From positions 1,649,245-1,713,244 of the forward strand of contig NZ_CP037895.1 in NCBI RefSeq assembly GCF_004634385.1: a DNA stretch of 64,000 nt, in the 5' to 3' direction. Numbering within the stretch: position 1 is the first letter of the stretch; each line of letters starts with the position of its first letter. Shown here one piece after another: positions 44,158 to 52,064 of this stretch. This DNA comes from Thermaerobacter sp. FW80 (GTDB lineage: Bacteria > Bacillota > Sulfobacillia > Thermaerobacterales > Thermaerobacteraceae). The translations under genes were made by a program, and so were the position numbers. The notes beneath the pieces are model-generated. The model had not been told where the DNA came from. It worked only from the letters and a program-made list of their open reading frames with translations, and did not search any database.

Positions 44158-44183
44158 TCAACTCCCCGCCGACCTGACCGATA
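44158..44183 (+). promoter_or_regulatory. Possible flagellar-sigma (SigD/sigma-28) promoter for motAB
   Basis: TCAA at 44158-44161 and GACCGATA at 44176-44183 are 14 bases apart and resemble TAAA-N15-GCCGATAA. The element lies 36 bases before the motA start in the divergent gap. The match is incomplete. Confidence 0.35.
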
Positions 44184-44219
44184 ACCGGGATTGATTCGGG
44201 ACGAACGGGGGGGTGGCCC

Positions 44220-45083
44220 GTGGATCTCGGAAGCGTCGCCGGATTCGTCCTCGCCGTGGCGGCCGTCTTGATCGCCAACGTGATGGAAGGCGGTCACCTG
44301 AGCCAGCTGCTGAACCCCTCGGCGAGCCTGCTGGTCTTCGGGGGCACCCTGGGCGCGACCTTGGCCAGCGCCGGCCTGCAGAACGTGCGCCTCGTGCCGG
44401 CCGCCATCGCCTATGCCCTGCGGTCCCCGCGCCTCGAACCGCGGTCGCTGATCGAGAAGATGGTCACCCTGGCCCAGCAAGCCCGCCGGGAGGGGCTCCT
44501 CTCCCTGGAGGAAGAGCGCAAGAACCTGGACGACCCCTTCTTCGCCAAGGGACTGCAGTTCGTGATCGACGGCGCCGATCCCGAGATGGTGGAGGAGGTG
44601 ATGGAGAACGCCATCCAGGCGGAGCAGCGGCACCACCTGGTGGCGGCGGGGGTGCTGGAGACGGCGGGTGGCTACGCCCCGACCATGGGGATCATCGGCA
44701 CCGTGCTGGGCCTGATCCACGTCCTCGGCAACCTGGAGGACACCTCCAAGCTCGGCCCCGCCATCGCCGTCGCCTTCATGGCCACGTTCTACGGCATCGC
44801 CAGCGCCAACCTCCTCTGGTTGCCCCTGGCCAACAAGATCAAGGCCAACGTCCAGGCGGAGACGGAGGTGCGGCGCATGGTGGTCGAGGGCATCCTCTCC
44901 ATCCAGCGGGGCGACAACCCCATGATCGTCCGCGAGAAGCTGGAGGCGTTCCTGGCCACGGGGTCGGGCGGCCAGGGGACCGGTCCCGCGGGGGCCGGCG
45001 CAGGGTTGGGTGGCGCGGCAGCCGGCGGCACGGCCGGCGCCCGCGCGGAGACGGGGACCCGGATCGCCGGGGTGGGTGACTGA
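44220..45083 (+). CDS. motA: Flagellar motor stator protein MotA
   Basis: 287 residues and four membrane helices: SVAGFVLAVAAVLIANVM, LLVFGGTLGATLAS, YAPTMGIIGTVLGLIHVLGNL and GPAIAVAFMATFYGIASANL. The large cytoplasmic loop has REGLLSLEEERKNLDDPF, as in MotA. It forms the proton or sodium channel of the flagellar motor with MotB. A Gly/Ala tail of about 40 residues follows the last helix and is longer than usual. GTG 44220 is the start; its stop overlaps the motB start. Confidence 0.93.
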   Translation: MDLGSVAGFVLAVAAVLIANVMEGGHLSQLLNPSASLLVFGGTLGATLASAGLQNVRLVPAAIAYALRSPRLEPRSLIEKMVTLAQQARREGLLSLEEERKNLDDPFFAKGLQFVIDGADPEMVEEVMENAIQAEQRHHLVAAGVLETAGGYAPTMGIIGTVLGLIHVLGNLEDTSKLGPAIAVAFMATFYGIASANLLWLPLANKIKANVQAETEVRRMVVEGILSIQRGDNPMIVREKLEAFLATGSGGQGTGPAGAGAGLGGAAAGGTAGARAETGTRIAGVGD

Positions 45084-46144
45084 TGGCTCCACGCCGTGGC
45101 TGGGGATCTGGTCGCGACGCAACCGGACCGCCGGGCGCCACCTCCCTGGGCTTCGAGCGGGAGGCGGCCGAGGACCTCGGCGGCACCGCCGCGCTGCGGG
45201 GACGAACCGGCCGCCGCCGCGGGTGGACGGACGCGGCCGAGGCGGGCGGCCACGGTGGGGGCGGCGGCCACGAGGGGACGGGCAGCATGCGCTGGCTCCT
45301 CACCTACGCCGACCTCATCACCCTGCTCCTCGCCTTCTTCGTCGTCATGTACGCGATCTCCGAGGTCAACGCGGCACGGTACCAGGCCCTGGCGGCGTCG
45401 CTGCGGGCGGTCTTCGCCACCGCCGGCGAGGCCCTGATCGACACCGAGGGCCATTCACCCGATGCGCGGAAGGTCCTGGACGGGCTCAACCGGGACACCG
45501 GCCAGCCCTTTCCCCCGGTGGAACCCGGCGCGGCCGAGGCGCCGCCCGGCGACGCCGGTTCGTCCCCGCCGGTCACGGACGAGCAGGAGCTGGGATCCCG
45601 GGGCGTGCCGGCGGCCGGCACCGCCCTGCCGCCGATGACGGCCGAGGAGCGGCGTCGGCTGGAGGGGCTGGTGGAGCGGGTGAACGCCGCCCTGCGGGAG
45701 GCGGGACTGGGCGGCCGGGCCTCGGCGCGGTTGACCGACCGCGGCGTCGCCATCATCTTCGACGACCAGGTCTTCTTCGACCTGGGGCGTGCGGAGCTGC
45801 GACCCGAGGGCCGCGACCTGCTGCGTCGGCTGGCCCCCATCCTGGCCGCGGTGCCGGGGACCATCCTGGTCGAAGGGCACACCGACGACCTGCCCATCCG
45901 CAGCGGCCGCTTCCCGACCAACTGGGAGCTCTCCACCGCCCGCGCCACCACGGTGGTGCGGTTCCTCGCCGAGCAGGGCGGGATCGACCCGCGCCGCCTG
46001 GCGGCCGCAGGGTACGGCGAGTGGCGACCCCGTTATCCCAATACCAGCGCCGCCAACCGCGCCCGCAACCGGCGGGTGGAGATCGTCCTGTTGCGCCAGA
46101 GCCTGGACCCCACCGCGCGGATCGGCGGCGAGGGGACCCCGTGA
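45083..46144 (+). CDS. motB: Flagellar motor stator protein MotB
   Basis: 353 residues. One membrane helix carries the ion-binding Asp in WLLTYADLITLLLAFFVVMYA (Asp near residue 77), and the C-terminus is an OmpA-type peptidoglycan-binding domain with VEGHTDDLPI and NWELSTARATTVVRFL. The N-terminus before the helix is about 68 residues long and Gly-rich, where typical MotB has 20-25; it contains one GGACGAACCGG word (45200-45210), and a reverse copy at 45555-45565 lies in the linker. ATG 45083 overlaps the motA stop. No other flagellar gene is in the window. Confidence 0.93.
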   Translation: MAPRRGWGSGRDATGPPGATSLGFEREAAEDLGGTAALRGRTGRRRGWTDAAEAGGHGGGGGHEGTGSMRWLLTYADLITLLLAFFVVMYAISEVNAARYQALAASLRAVFATAGEALIDTEGHSPDARKVLDGLNRDTGQPFPPVEPGAAEAPPGDAGSSPPVTDEQELGSRGVPAAGTALPPMTAEERRRLEGLVERVNAALREAGLGGRASARLTDRGVAIIFDDQVFFDLGRAELRPEGRDLLRRLAPILAAVPGTILVEGHTDDLPIRSGRFPTNWELSTARATTVVRFLAEQGGIDPRRLAAAGYGEWRPRYPNTSAANRARNRRVEIVLLRQSLDPTARIGGEGTP

Positions 46145-46302
46145 TCCCAAGGACGGCGCCCACCTCGGGGCGGGTCCGCGTGGTGGGGAGGGCCTGGGAC
46201 AAGCGCCCGGCCGCCGTCGCCGCGACGGCACGCCATGCCGGGGCGGGACCGCTGACCGCCCTCGGCCCAGGAAATTGGGTCTCCGGTCCCAAGGCCCAGC
46301 CG

Positions 46303-46331
46303 TTGATGTTGCCAGCGACTCCCCTTAACTT
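46303..46331 (+). promoter_or_regulatory. Possible sigma-A-type promoter in the motB/HD-GYP gap
   Basis: TTGATG at 46303-46308 and TAACTT at 46326-46331 have a 17-base spacer in an AT-richer patch of the 310-base gap (46145-46454). I see no cyclic-di-GMP riboswitch or terminator there. Confidence 0.3.
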
Positions 46332-46454
46332 GGATGACAAAGTGTGACAAATGATGGGTCTCTTACCGGCAGACGGGGCCAACGGCACCGGACGGGGGTG
46401 CGGATCCGGATCGCGCCCCGTCCCACGCCGACGACGGCAAAGGGAGGGGATGAG

Positions 46455-47471
46455 GTGGCACGTGCAGGCGGCGGTTCCGGTCAGGCCCGAGGTTCGCGGC
46501 ATCCGGCAGCGACCGGGGACGCCTTCCGGCGCGACGGCGGACGGCAAGGCGCCGGGGGGTGCGGGACCCCGCCCGCAGGGCCCGCTTCGGCCCGGCGCCC
46601 GTCACCGCCCGCCAGCCCCGCTGCCCGGACATCCGGCCCAGCGTTGCCCGATGGCCACCCGTCCGCTGCACGGGGGGAGGGCAACCGCCCGCCGGCAGGG
46701 CGCACCGGTGAGCCCGTGGACGGCGCGGCGGCACCGGGCGGTCGGCGGACCGCGGGCCCGGGGGCCGATGCCGCGCAGGTGCGGGAGGCGGTCGCGCCGT
46801 ACCCCGCGGCTTCGCCCCCGGGCGTGGACGAACCGGCCTCTCTCGCAGGGGAGTCCGTCGCCCACCTGGTGACCTCACTGCGTCGGCCGGGCGTCGCCGC
46901 CGTCCGCCAACTCCTGCACGTCCTCCTCCGGTATGACGAGGCGACCTACCGGCACAGCCGCCGGGTGGCCGCCCTGGCCTGCCGCCTGGCCCGGTGCGTG
47001 GGGTGGCAGGGCGACTCCCTGCGCCTTCTTGCCCTCGCGGGCATCCTGCACGACACCGGCAAGCTCGCGGTGGATCGCCGCATCCTGCACAAGCCCGGCC
47101 GGCTCGACCCGGACGAGTGGGAACTGATCCGGCGCCATCCGCTGGTCAGCGAGCAGCTCACGCAGCGGGTGGCCGGGCTCCCGATGGTGGCCGCGTGGGT
47201 GCGCTCCCACCACGAGCGCTGGGATGGGGGCGGCTACCCCGATGGCCTGGCGGGTCCGGCGATCCCGCCCGCCGCCCGCATCCTGGCCGTGGCCGATGCC
47301 TTCGACGCGATGGTGGGAGGGCGGCCCTACCACCGCCAGGTGATCACCGTCGACATGGCCCTGGCGGAGATCGAACGCAACGCCGGGCGCCAGTTCGACC
47401 CCCACCTGGCGGAGGCCTTCGTGACGATGATGGGGAGGGTCCGGGACGCCGCCGCGGGGCTGGAACCGTAG
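46455..47471 (+). CDS. HD-GYP-type phosphohydrolase domain protein
   Basis: 338 residues. Residues 1-130 are Gly/Ala/Pro-rich low complexity with one GGACGAACCGG word (46826-46836). The C-terminal half is an HD domain: YRHSRRVAALACRLA, GILHDTGKLAVDRRIL, RHPLVSEQL, HHERWDGGGYPDGLAG and RILAVADAFDAMVGGRPYH. HHERWDGxGYPxGL is the HD-GYP signature, usually of cyclic-di-GMP phosphodiesterases. No sensor domain is seen. GTG 46455 has GGAGG six bases upstream; earlier starts lead only into filler. It fits as a motility or biofilm switch next to motAB. Confidence 0.85.
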   Translation: MARAGGGSGQARGSRHPAATGDAFRRDGGRQGAGGCGTPPAGPASARRPSPPASPAARTSGPALPDGHPSAARGEGNRPPAGRTGEPVDGAAAPGGRRTAGPGADAAQVREAVAPYPAASPPGVDEPASLAGESVAHLVTSLRRPGVAAVRQLLHVLLRYDEATYRHSRRVAALACRLARCVGWQGDSLRLLALAGILHDTGKLAVDRRILHKPGRLDPDEWELIRRHPLVSEQLTQRVAGLPMVAAWVRSHHERWDGGGYPDGLAGPAIPPAARILAVADAFDAMVGGRPYHRQVITVDMALAEIERNAGRQFDPHLAEAFVTMMGRVRDAAAGLEP

Positions 47472-47496
47472 CCGCCGCGCAGCTGCTATAAAGGAG

Positions 47497-49533
47497 GTGT
47501 TGGGGGGCGAAGGCTTGTTCCGGTCTCGGCTGGCCAGGTCGGTCGTCATCATCTTCATCATCGGCGTCATCAGCCGTGTCCTTGGGTTCTTCCGGGAGAT
47601 GGTGCTGGCGGCGGTCTTCGGGGCCAGCCAGGTGACCGACGCCTACACCATCACCTTCTCCATCCCCTTCGTGGTCTTCGCCGCCTTCGGATCGGCCATC
47701 ACCACGGTGGTCCTGCCGCTGTTGGCCCACTATCGCGCCCGGGGGCGGCACGAAGACCTCCAGCGCGTGGCCTGGACCCTCTTCCACGCCCTGCTGGTGC
47801 TGCTGCTCGGCTTCCTGGCCGTGCTGATGGCCGGGGTCGACGTGGTGTTGCGCCTCTTCGCGCCGGGGTTCACCGGCGAGACCCTGGAGCTGGCGCGGCG
47901 GCTGGCGCTGATCCTATTGCCCGGCATCCTGTTCATGGGGATGAACGGCTGGCTGCAGGCGGTCCACAACAGCGCCCGCAGCTTCACGGCACCGGCCATG
48001 GTCGGCATCCCGATGAACCTGATCCTGATCGCGGGCACCTACTTCCTCGGCCGGCGGTTCGGCATCGAGGCGGTGGCCTGGGCGTCCCTGGCCGCCATGG
48101 CCTCCCAGGTGGTGGTGCAGTGGCGCGGGCTCGGCGCCCTGGGGTTGCCGTATCGCCCCATCCTGGACTGGCGCCATCCCGACCTGCGGCTGGTGCTCCG
48201 CCGCACGGGGCCGGTGCTGGTGGGAACGGGGGCGGTCCAGCTCAGCCAGATCGTCGACAAGGCCCTGGCCTCGGGGCTCCCCGCGGGCAGTGCCGCAGCC
48301 CTGACCTTCGCCCAGCGGCTGCAGGGCCTGCCGCTAGGCCTGGTGACCTTCCCGATCATCAACGTGATCTACCCCGAGCTGGCGACCCGCATCGCCCGCG
48401 GTGAGCGGCGGGGCTTCGGCGCCGCCCTGAACCGGAGCCTGCGCGTGCTCACCTTCGCCCTGACGCCCATCGCCGCCGGTCTGATCCTGCTGCGCATCGA
48501 GGTGACGCGCCTGGTCTTCGAGCGCGGCGCCTTCGACTTCCAGGACACCCGGCTCACCGCCTTCGCCTTGCTGTTCTACATGCTGGGCCTGGTGGGCTAC
48601 GCCTGGCGCGAGCTCCTGGCGCGGGCCCTCTACAGCATGGGCGACACGTGGACCCCGGCCTCGACGGCGGCGGTGGCGATGGCGCTCAACATCGCCCTCA
48701 ACCTGGTGCTGGTGCGCTTCCTCGCCCACGGCGGCATCGCCCTGGCGGCGTCGGCCGCCATGTGGTGGGGCGCGGCGATGCTCATGGTGCGCATCCGGCG
48801 CCGGGCCGGGCAGGTGAGCTACCGGGCGGTGGGCCAGGGCGCCGTCCAGGCCTTGGTGGCCACGGCGGCGATGGCGGCGGTGGTGGAGCTGGTCCGGCGC
48901 TCCGCCTTTGGCGAGCTGGCGCAGGCCGCCCGGGCCGGCGATCCCGTGGGCTTCGTGCCCCTCCTGACCGAGGTGCTGGTCCTGGCGCTGGTGGGTGCCG
49001 CGGCCTACGCCGCCGTCCTGCGGGCCCTGCGGGTGGAGGAGTGGGCCCTGATCCAGGATCTCGCCGCCCGGGCGGTTCGGCCGTTGAGCTCCCTCCGCGC
49101 CGCCCTGGGACCCGCCGCCGGCCGGGAGCCGGTCCCGCCCCAGGGGTCCGCTGCCGGCCGGGAGGTCGCTCCGCCCCAAGGACCCGCCGCGAGCCGGGGG
49201 CCGGCTTCGCCCGAGGGCTCCGCTGCCGCCCAGGGGGGCACCCCGCCCCCGGAACCCGCCGTCGGCCGGGAGCCCGCCGCGCCACCGGCACCCGCCGCCG
49301 GGTGGGGGTCCGCAGCGCCATCGGCACCCAGCGCCGGTCCGGAGTACGCGCCGCCGGCGGGACCCGTTGCCGACCCGGAGCCCGCCCGGCGACCGGGAAC
49401 CGACGCCGTCACCGGGCCGCGAGGCGGGGAGGCGGTCGCGAACCGGGAACGCGACGGCTGCCTCCCGTACCCGGGCGCCACGGCCGACCGGGAGCGAGAC
49501 GGCCTCTCTACCGCACCCGAACGCGAGAGCTGA
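47497..49533 (+). CDS. MurJ/MviN-type lipid flippase (copy 3) with repeat tail
   Basis: 678 residues. Residues 1-520 form the MurJ core with about 14 membrane segments: LGFFREMVLAAVFGASQVTDAY, KALASGLPAGSAAALTFAQR and YAWRELLARALYSMGDTWTP. It is close to copy 1 at 12209. From residue 538 a tail of about 140 residues is made of 12-residue Pro/Ala/Gly units such as GSAAGREVAPPQ, probably disordered and cytoplasmic. AAGGAGG lies just before GTG 47497, which is very close for a ribosome site; TTG 47500 or 47515 are other candidates. Confidence 0.85.
   Translation: MLGGEGLFRSRLARSVVIIFIIGVISRVLGFFREMVLAAVFGASQVTDAYTITFSIPFVVFAAFGSAITTVVLPLLAHYRARGRHEDLQRVAWTLFHALLVLLLGFLAVLMAGVDVVLRLFAPGFTGETLELARRLALILLPGILFMGMNGWLQAVHNSARSFTAPAMVGIPMNLILIAGTYFLGRRFGIEAVAWASLAAMASQVVVQWRGLGALGLPYRPILDWRHPDLRLVLRRTGPVLVGTGAVQLSQIVDKALASGLPAGSAAALTFAQRLQGLPLGLVTFPIINVIYPELATRIARGERRGFGAALNRSLRVLTFALTPIAAGLILLRIEVTRLVFERGAFDFQDTRLTAFALLFYMLGLVGYAWRELLARALYSMGDTWTPASTAAVAMALNIALNLVLVRFLAHGGIALAASAAMWWGAAMLMVRIRRRAGQVSYRAVGQGAVQALVATAAMAAVVELVRRSAFGELAQAARAGDPVGFVPLLTEVLVLALVGAAAYAAVLRALRVEEWALIQDLAARAVRPLSSLRAALGPAAGREPVPPQGSAAGREVAPPQGPAASRGPASPEGSAAAQGGTPPPEPAVGREPAAPPAPAAGWGSAAPSAPSAGPEYAPPAGPVADPEPARRPGTDAVTGPRGGEAVANRERDGCLPYPGATADRERDGLSTAPERES
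49108..49395 (+). repeat. Tandem 36-bp repeats in the MurJ-type tail (eight units)
   Basis: Eight in-frame units of 36 bases begin at 49108 and every 36 bases to 49360. Peptide units include GPAAGREPVPPQ, GSAAGREVAPPQ, GPAASRGPASPE and EPAVGREPAAPP. Degenerate units continue to about 49500. Confidence 0.85.
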
Positions 49534-49803
49534 GCGGGAGCGCGACGGTCCCCCCTAAGGAGCGCGACGTCCCCCCTTGTAACGGGGCGGCTGCGCGCCG
49601 ATCCGCACGCCGGCCCTTGGATCTCCTGGGTCGCCGCCAGGGGCGGGGTTCGACCGGGTGAAGGGTTCGACGCGCCGTGGCGAATACAGGGGGAGACACC
49701 CTGTGTGTCCGCTGCGTCCGGCCTGGCGACGAGGATGTCGCGGTACTGGCGGCGCCCACGGGAAGCGGGCCGGCCGCGGCAGAGGGGAGAGGAGGGCCGT
49801 GCC

Positions 49804-51633
49804 ATGGAGCCGACCGGCGGGCGTCGCTGCGGACCGCGGCGCATGCCGCGGCACCTTCTGCGCTGGCGACGGATCCGGACCCGGGTTCTGCGCTGGACGA
49901 TGACCGTGGGCACCCTGCTGAGCCTGACCGCGCTCGCCGCCGTCGGCCCAGGGCGCGTCCCACCGGCCGCCGCCGCGACCCCGGCGGCCGGGTTGCGTCC
50001 CTCCGATCCGGGCTTCCCCCTGCAGTGGGGGCTCGCCAACGAGGGCCAGGCGGTGTTCGGTCAGCCCGGGACCCCGGGCGCCGACGTCGGCGTCCTGGAC
50101 GCGTGGATCCTGACCCGCGGAGCCCCGACGGTCACGGTCGCGGTGATCGACAGCGGGGTACAGCTGGATCACCCGGACCTGGAGGGCGCCTTCTGGACCA
50201 ACGCCGCCGAGGCCGCCGGCCGCCCCGGCCGGGACGACGACGGCAACCGCTACGTCGATGACGTCCACGGCTTCGACTTCGTCCACCGCGACGCCACCCT
50301 CTTCGACCCCGCCGACGGGGAGGAACACGGCACCCACATCGCCGGCATCATCGCCGCGCGGGCGGACAACGGCGAGGGCGTGGCCGGCGTCGCCCCCGGC
50401 GTCAAGATCATGGTGCTCAAGGTCTTCGACGGGCGGGGCGAGACCGACACGGCCACGGTGATCGAGGCCATCCGCTACGCCCGGCGCATGGGGGCCCGGA
50501 TCGTCAACATGTCCTGGGGGGCGCCGGGCCCGGTCGACCCGGCCCTGTGCCGCGTCATCGCCCAATCGCCCATGCTGTTTGTCGCCGCAGCCGGCAACGA
50601 GGCCCAGGACCTGGACGTCGCCCCCTTCTACCCGGCGTCCTGCGAGGCGCCGAACCTGCTGGCCGTCGCCGCCGCCGAGAACCGCGGCCTGCTGCCCGTC
50701 TTCTCGAACTATGGGCTGGAGGCGGTGGACGTGGCGGCGCCGGGCTGGTCGGTCCTGAGCACCCTTCCCACCCGGGACGAACCGGCCGGCACCGGCCAGG
50801 AACCCGACCCCATCCCCCGCCAGCCGGGCCTCGGCCGCGGGACCTACGGCTGGATGCACGGCACCTCCATGGCCACCCCCTTCGTCACGGCCGCCGCGGC
50901 CCTGGCGGCCAGCCGCTACCCCTGGCTCACGCCCGAGCAGCTGGCGCAGCAGGTGCTGTCGACGGCCCAGCCCTTGCCCGGTCTGGAGGGCTGGGTGGGC
51001 ACGGGCGCCATGGTCTCCGCCGGCAACGCCGTGTGGGCGGAGGCGGTGGCCCCGCCGCCCTTCCGGGACGTCACCGCCGGCATGGCGCTGTACGACGAGA
51101 TCCTGCGGGCGGCGCGGCTGGGTCTGGCCCAGGGCTACTCCGCCACGCGCTTCGCCCCGGACGAACCGGTCACCCGGCACCAGTTCGCCAAGCTGATCGT
51201 GGGCGCGGTGGAGCGGGCGACGCGCCGGCCGCTGCCCGACCGGCCGCCCGACGGCACCCCGGCCCCGGACTTCCCCGACGTGGACGAACGCGACGGCAAC
51301 CTCGGGCCCTACGTGCTCAAGGCGGCGGTGGCGGGGTGGATCCAGGGCTACCCGGACGGCACCTTCCGCCCCCAGCGGCCCATCACCCGCCAGGAAGCGG
51401 CGATCGTCGTCGCCCGAGCCCTGGGCCTGGGGGAGGCCCCCAACCCCTTCGTCGACGTCGCCGGCCGCTTCGCCGGCACGGTGGGGGCCGTGGCACGGGC
51501 CGGGATCATGCAGGGCGTGCGGGTGCGCGGGGTGCGCTACTTCTACCCGCACCGCTCCATCACCCGGGCGGAGGCGGCGGCCGTCGCCCTGCGCGCCCAC
51601 GACGCGCACCCCCAGGGCGCGGCCGCGCGATGA
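49804..51633 (+). CDS. Subtilisin-like (S8) serine protease with three SLH domains (paralogue)
   Basis: 609 residues with a basic start and hydrophobic signal or anchor (MTVGTLLSLTALAAVGPG). The triad is AVIDSGVQLDHPD, EHGTHIAGIIAA and HGTSMATPFVTA, followed by three SLH repeats with FRDVTAGMALYDEIL, GYPDGTFRPQRPITR and YFYPHRSITRAEA. It closely resembles the protease at 552 but lacks the propeptide and the 230-residue insert before the Ser box. ATG 49804 has GAGGAGGG upstream. Two GGACGAACCGG words lie 384 bases apart (50775 and 51159). It should be surface-bound. The 270 bases before it hold no recognised gene. Confidence 0.9.
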   Translation: MEPTGGRRCGPRRMPRHLLRWRRIRTRVLRWTMTVGTLLSLTALAAVGPGRVPPAAAATPAAGLRPSDPGFPLQWGLANEGQAVFGQPGTPGADVGVLDAWILTRGAPTVTVAVIDSGVQLDHPDLEGAFWTNAAEAAGRPGRDDDGNRYVDDVHGFDFVHRDATLFDPADGEEHGTHIAGIIAARADNGEGVAGVAPGVKIMVLKVFDGRGETDTATVIEAIRYARRMGARIVNMSWGAPGPVDPALCRVIAQSPMLFVAAAGNEAQDLDVAPFYPASCEAPNLLAVAAAENRGLLPVFSNYGLEAVDVAAPGWSVLSTLPTRDEPAGTGQEPDPIPRQPGLGRGTYGWMHGTSMATPFVTAAAALAASRYPWLTPEQLAQQVLSTAQPLPGLEGWVGTGAMVSAGNAVWAEAVAPPPFRDVTAGMALYDEILRAARLGLAQGYSATRFAPDEPVTRHQFAKLIVGAVERATRRPLPDRPPDGTPAPDFPDVDERDGNLGPYVLKAAVAGWIQGYPDGTFRPQRPITRQEAAIVVARALGLGEAPNPFVDVAGRFAGTVGAVARAGIMQGVRVRGVRYFYPHRSITRAEAAAVALRAHDAHPQGAAAR

Positions 51634-52061
51634 CGGCAGGCCCTCCTAAAAAATCCTCCATAAAAACGCGATACCAGGAGAAGGAAGGCTGGCCCTCGGT
51701 GTCGAATTCACGTCGGTGACCGGCGGGTTCCGGGGGCATGGGTACCCCGGCAAGCGCGGTGGAGCGGCCCGGGGGAGGGCAGGTCCCCCGGGAACGGCGC
51801 GGCAGGGCGAGGGGCAGGCGCTCCGTCCTCCGGGAACCCGTCCGGCACGCGAGGGCGGGCCTTCGAGCAGGCCCGCCCTCGCGTTTGCCGGGGCGGGTCG
51901 GGAGGGACGCGGCCGTGGGGTGCCTGCGGGGCCGAGTCCCCACCCGTACGGCGGCCGCCGCCCCGGCCGTCGCGACCGGATGCCCGCTGGCGGGAGAACG
52001 CCGGATTCCCGTCCCCGGTGCGGGGACGGCCGCCGACGCGCGGCTGAGGCGCCGCGGGGTC
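51634..52061. other. Gene-free stretch with terminator
   Basis: About 430 bases. The first 40 bases are unusually AT-rich (CTAAAAAATCC, ATAAAAACG). The hairpin at 51849-51882 lies here. Open frames extend across it but show no domain, so the next gene is taken to start after the hairpin. Confidence 0.45.
51849..51885 (+). terminator. Probable Rho-independent terminator
   Basis: A perfect 13-bp stem (51849-51861 pairs with 51870-51882) with an 8-base loop is followed by GTTTG. Its sequence resembles the terminator at 102-138 (both with GAGGGCGG arms), but the T-run is short. Confidence 0.65.
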
Positions 52062-52064
52062 GTG

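Noticed and set aside
44088-45122. Long N-terminal extension of the second MurJ gene
   Set aside because: It is antisense to motA and has no MurJ features; GTG 44087 has a strong ribosome site.
46145-46454. Cyclic-di-GMP riboswitch before the HD-GYP gene
   Set aside because: The conserved blocks of class I and II aptamers are absent.
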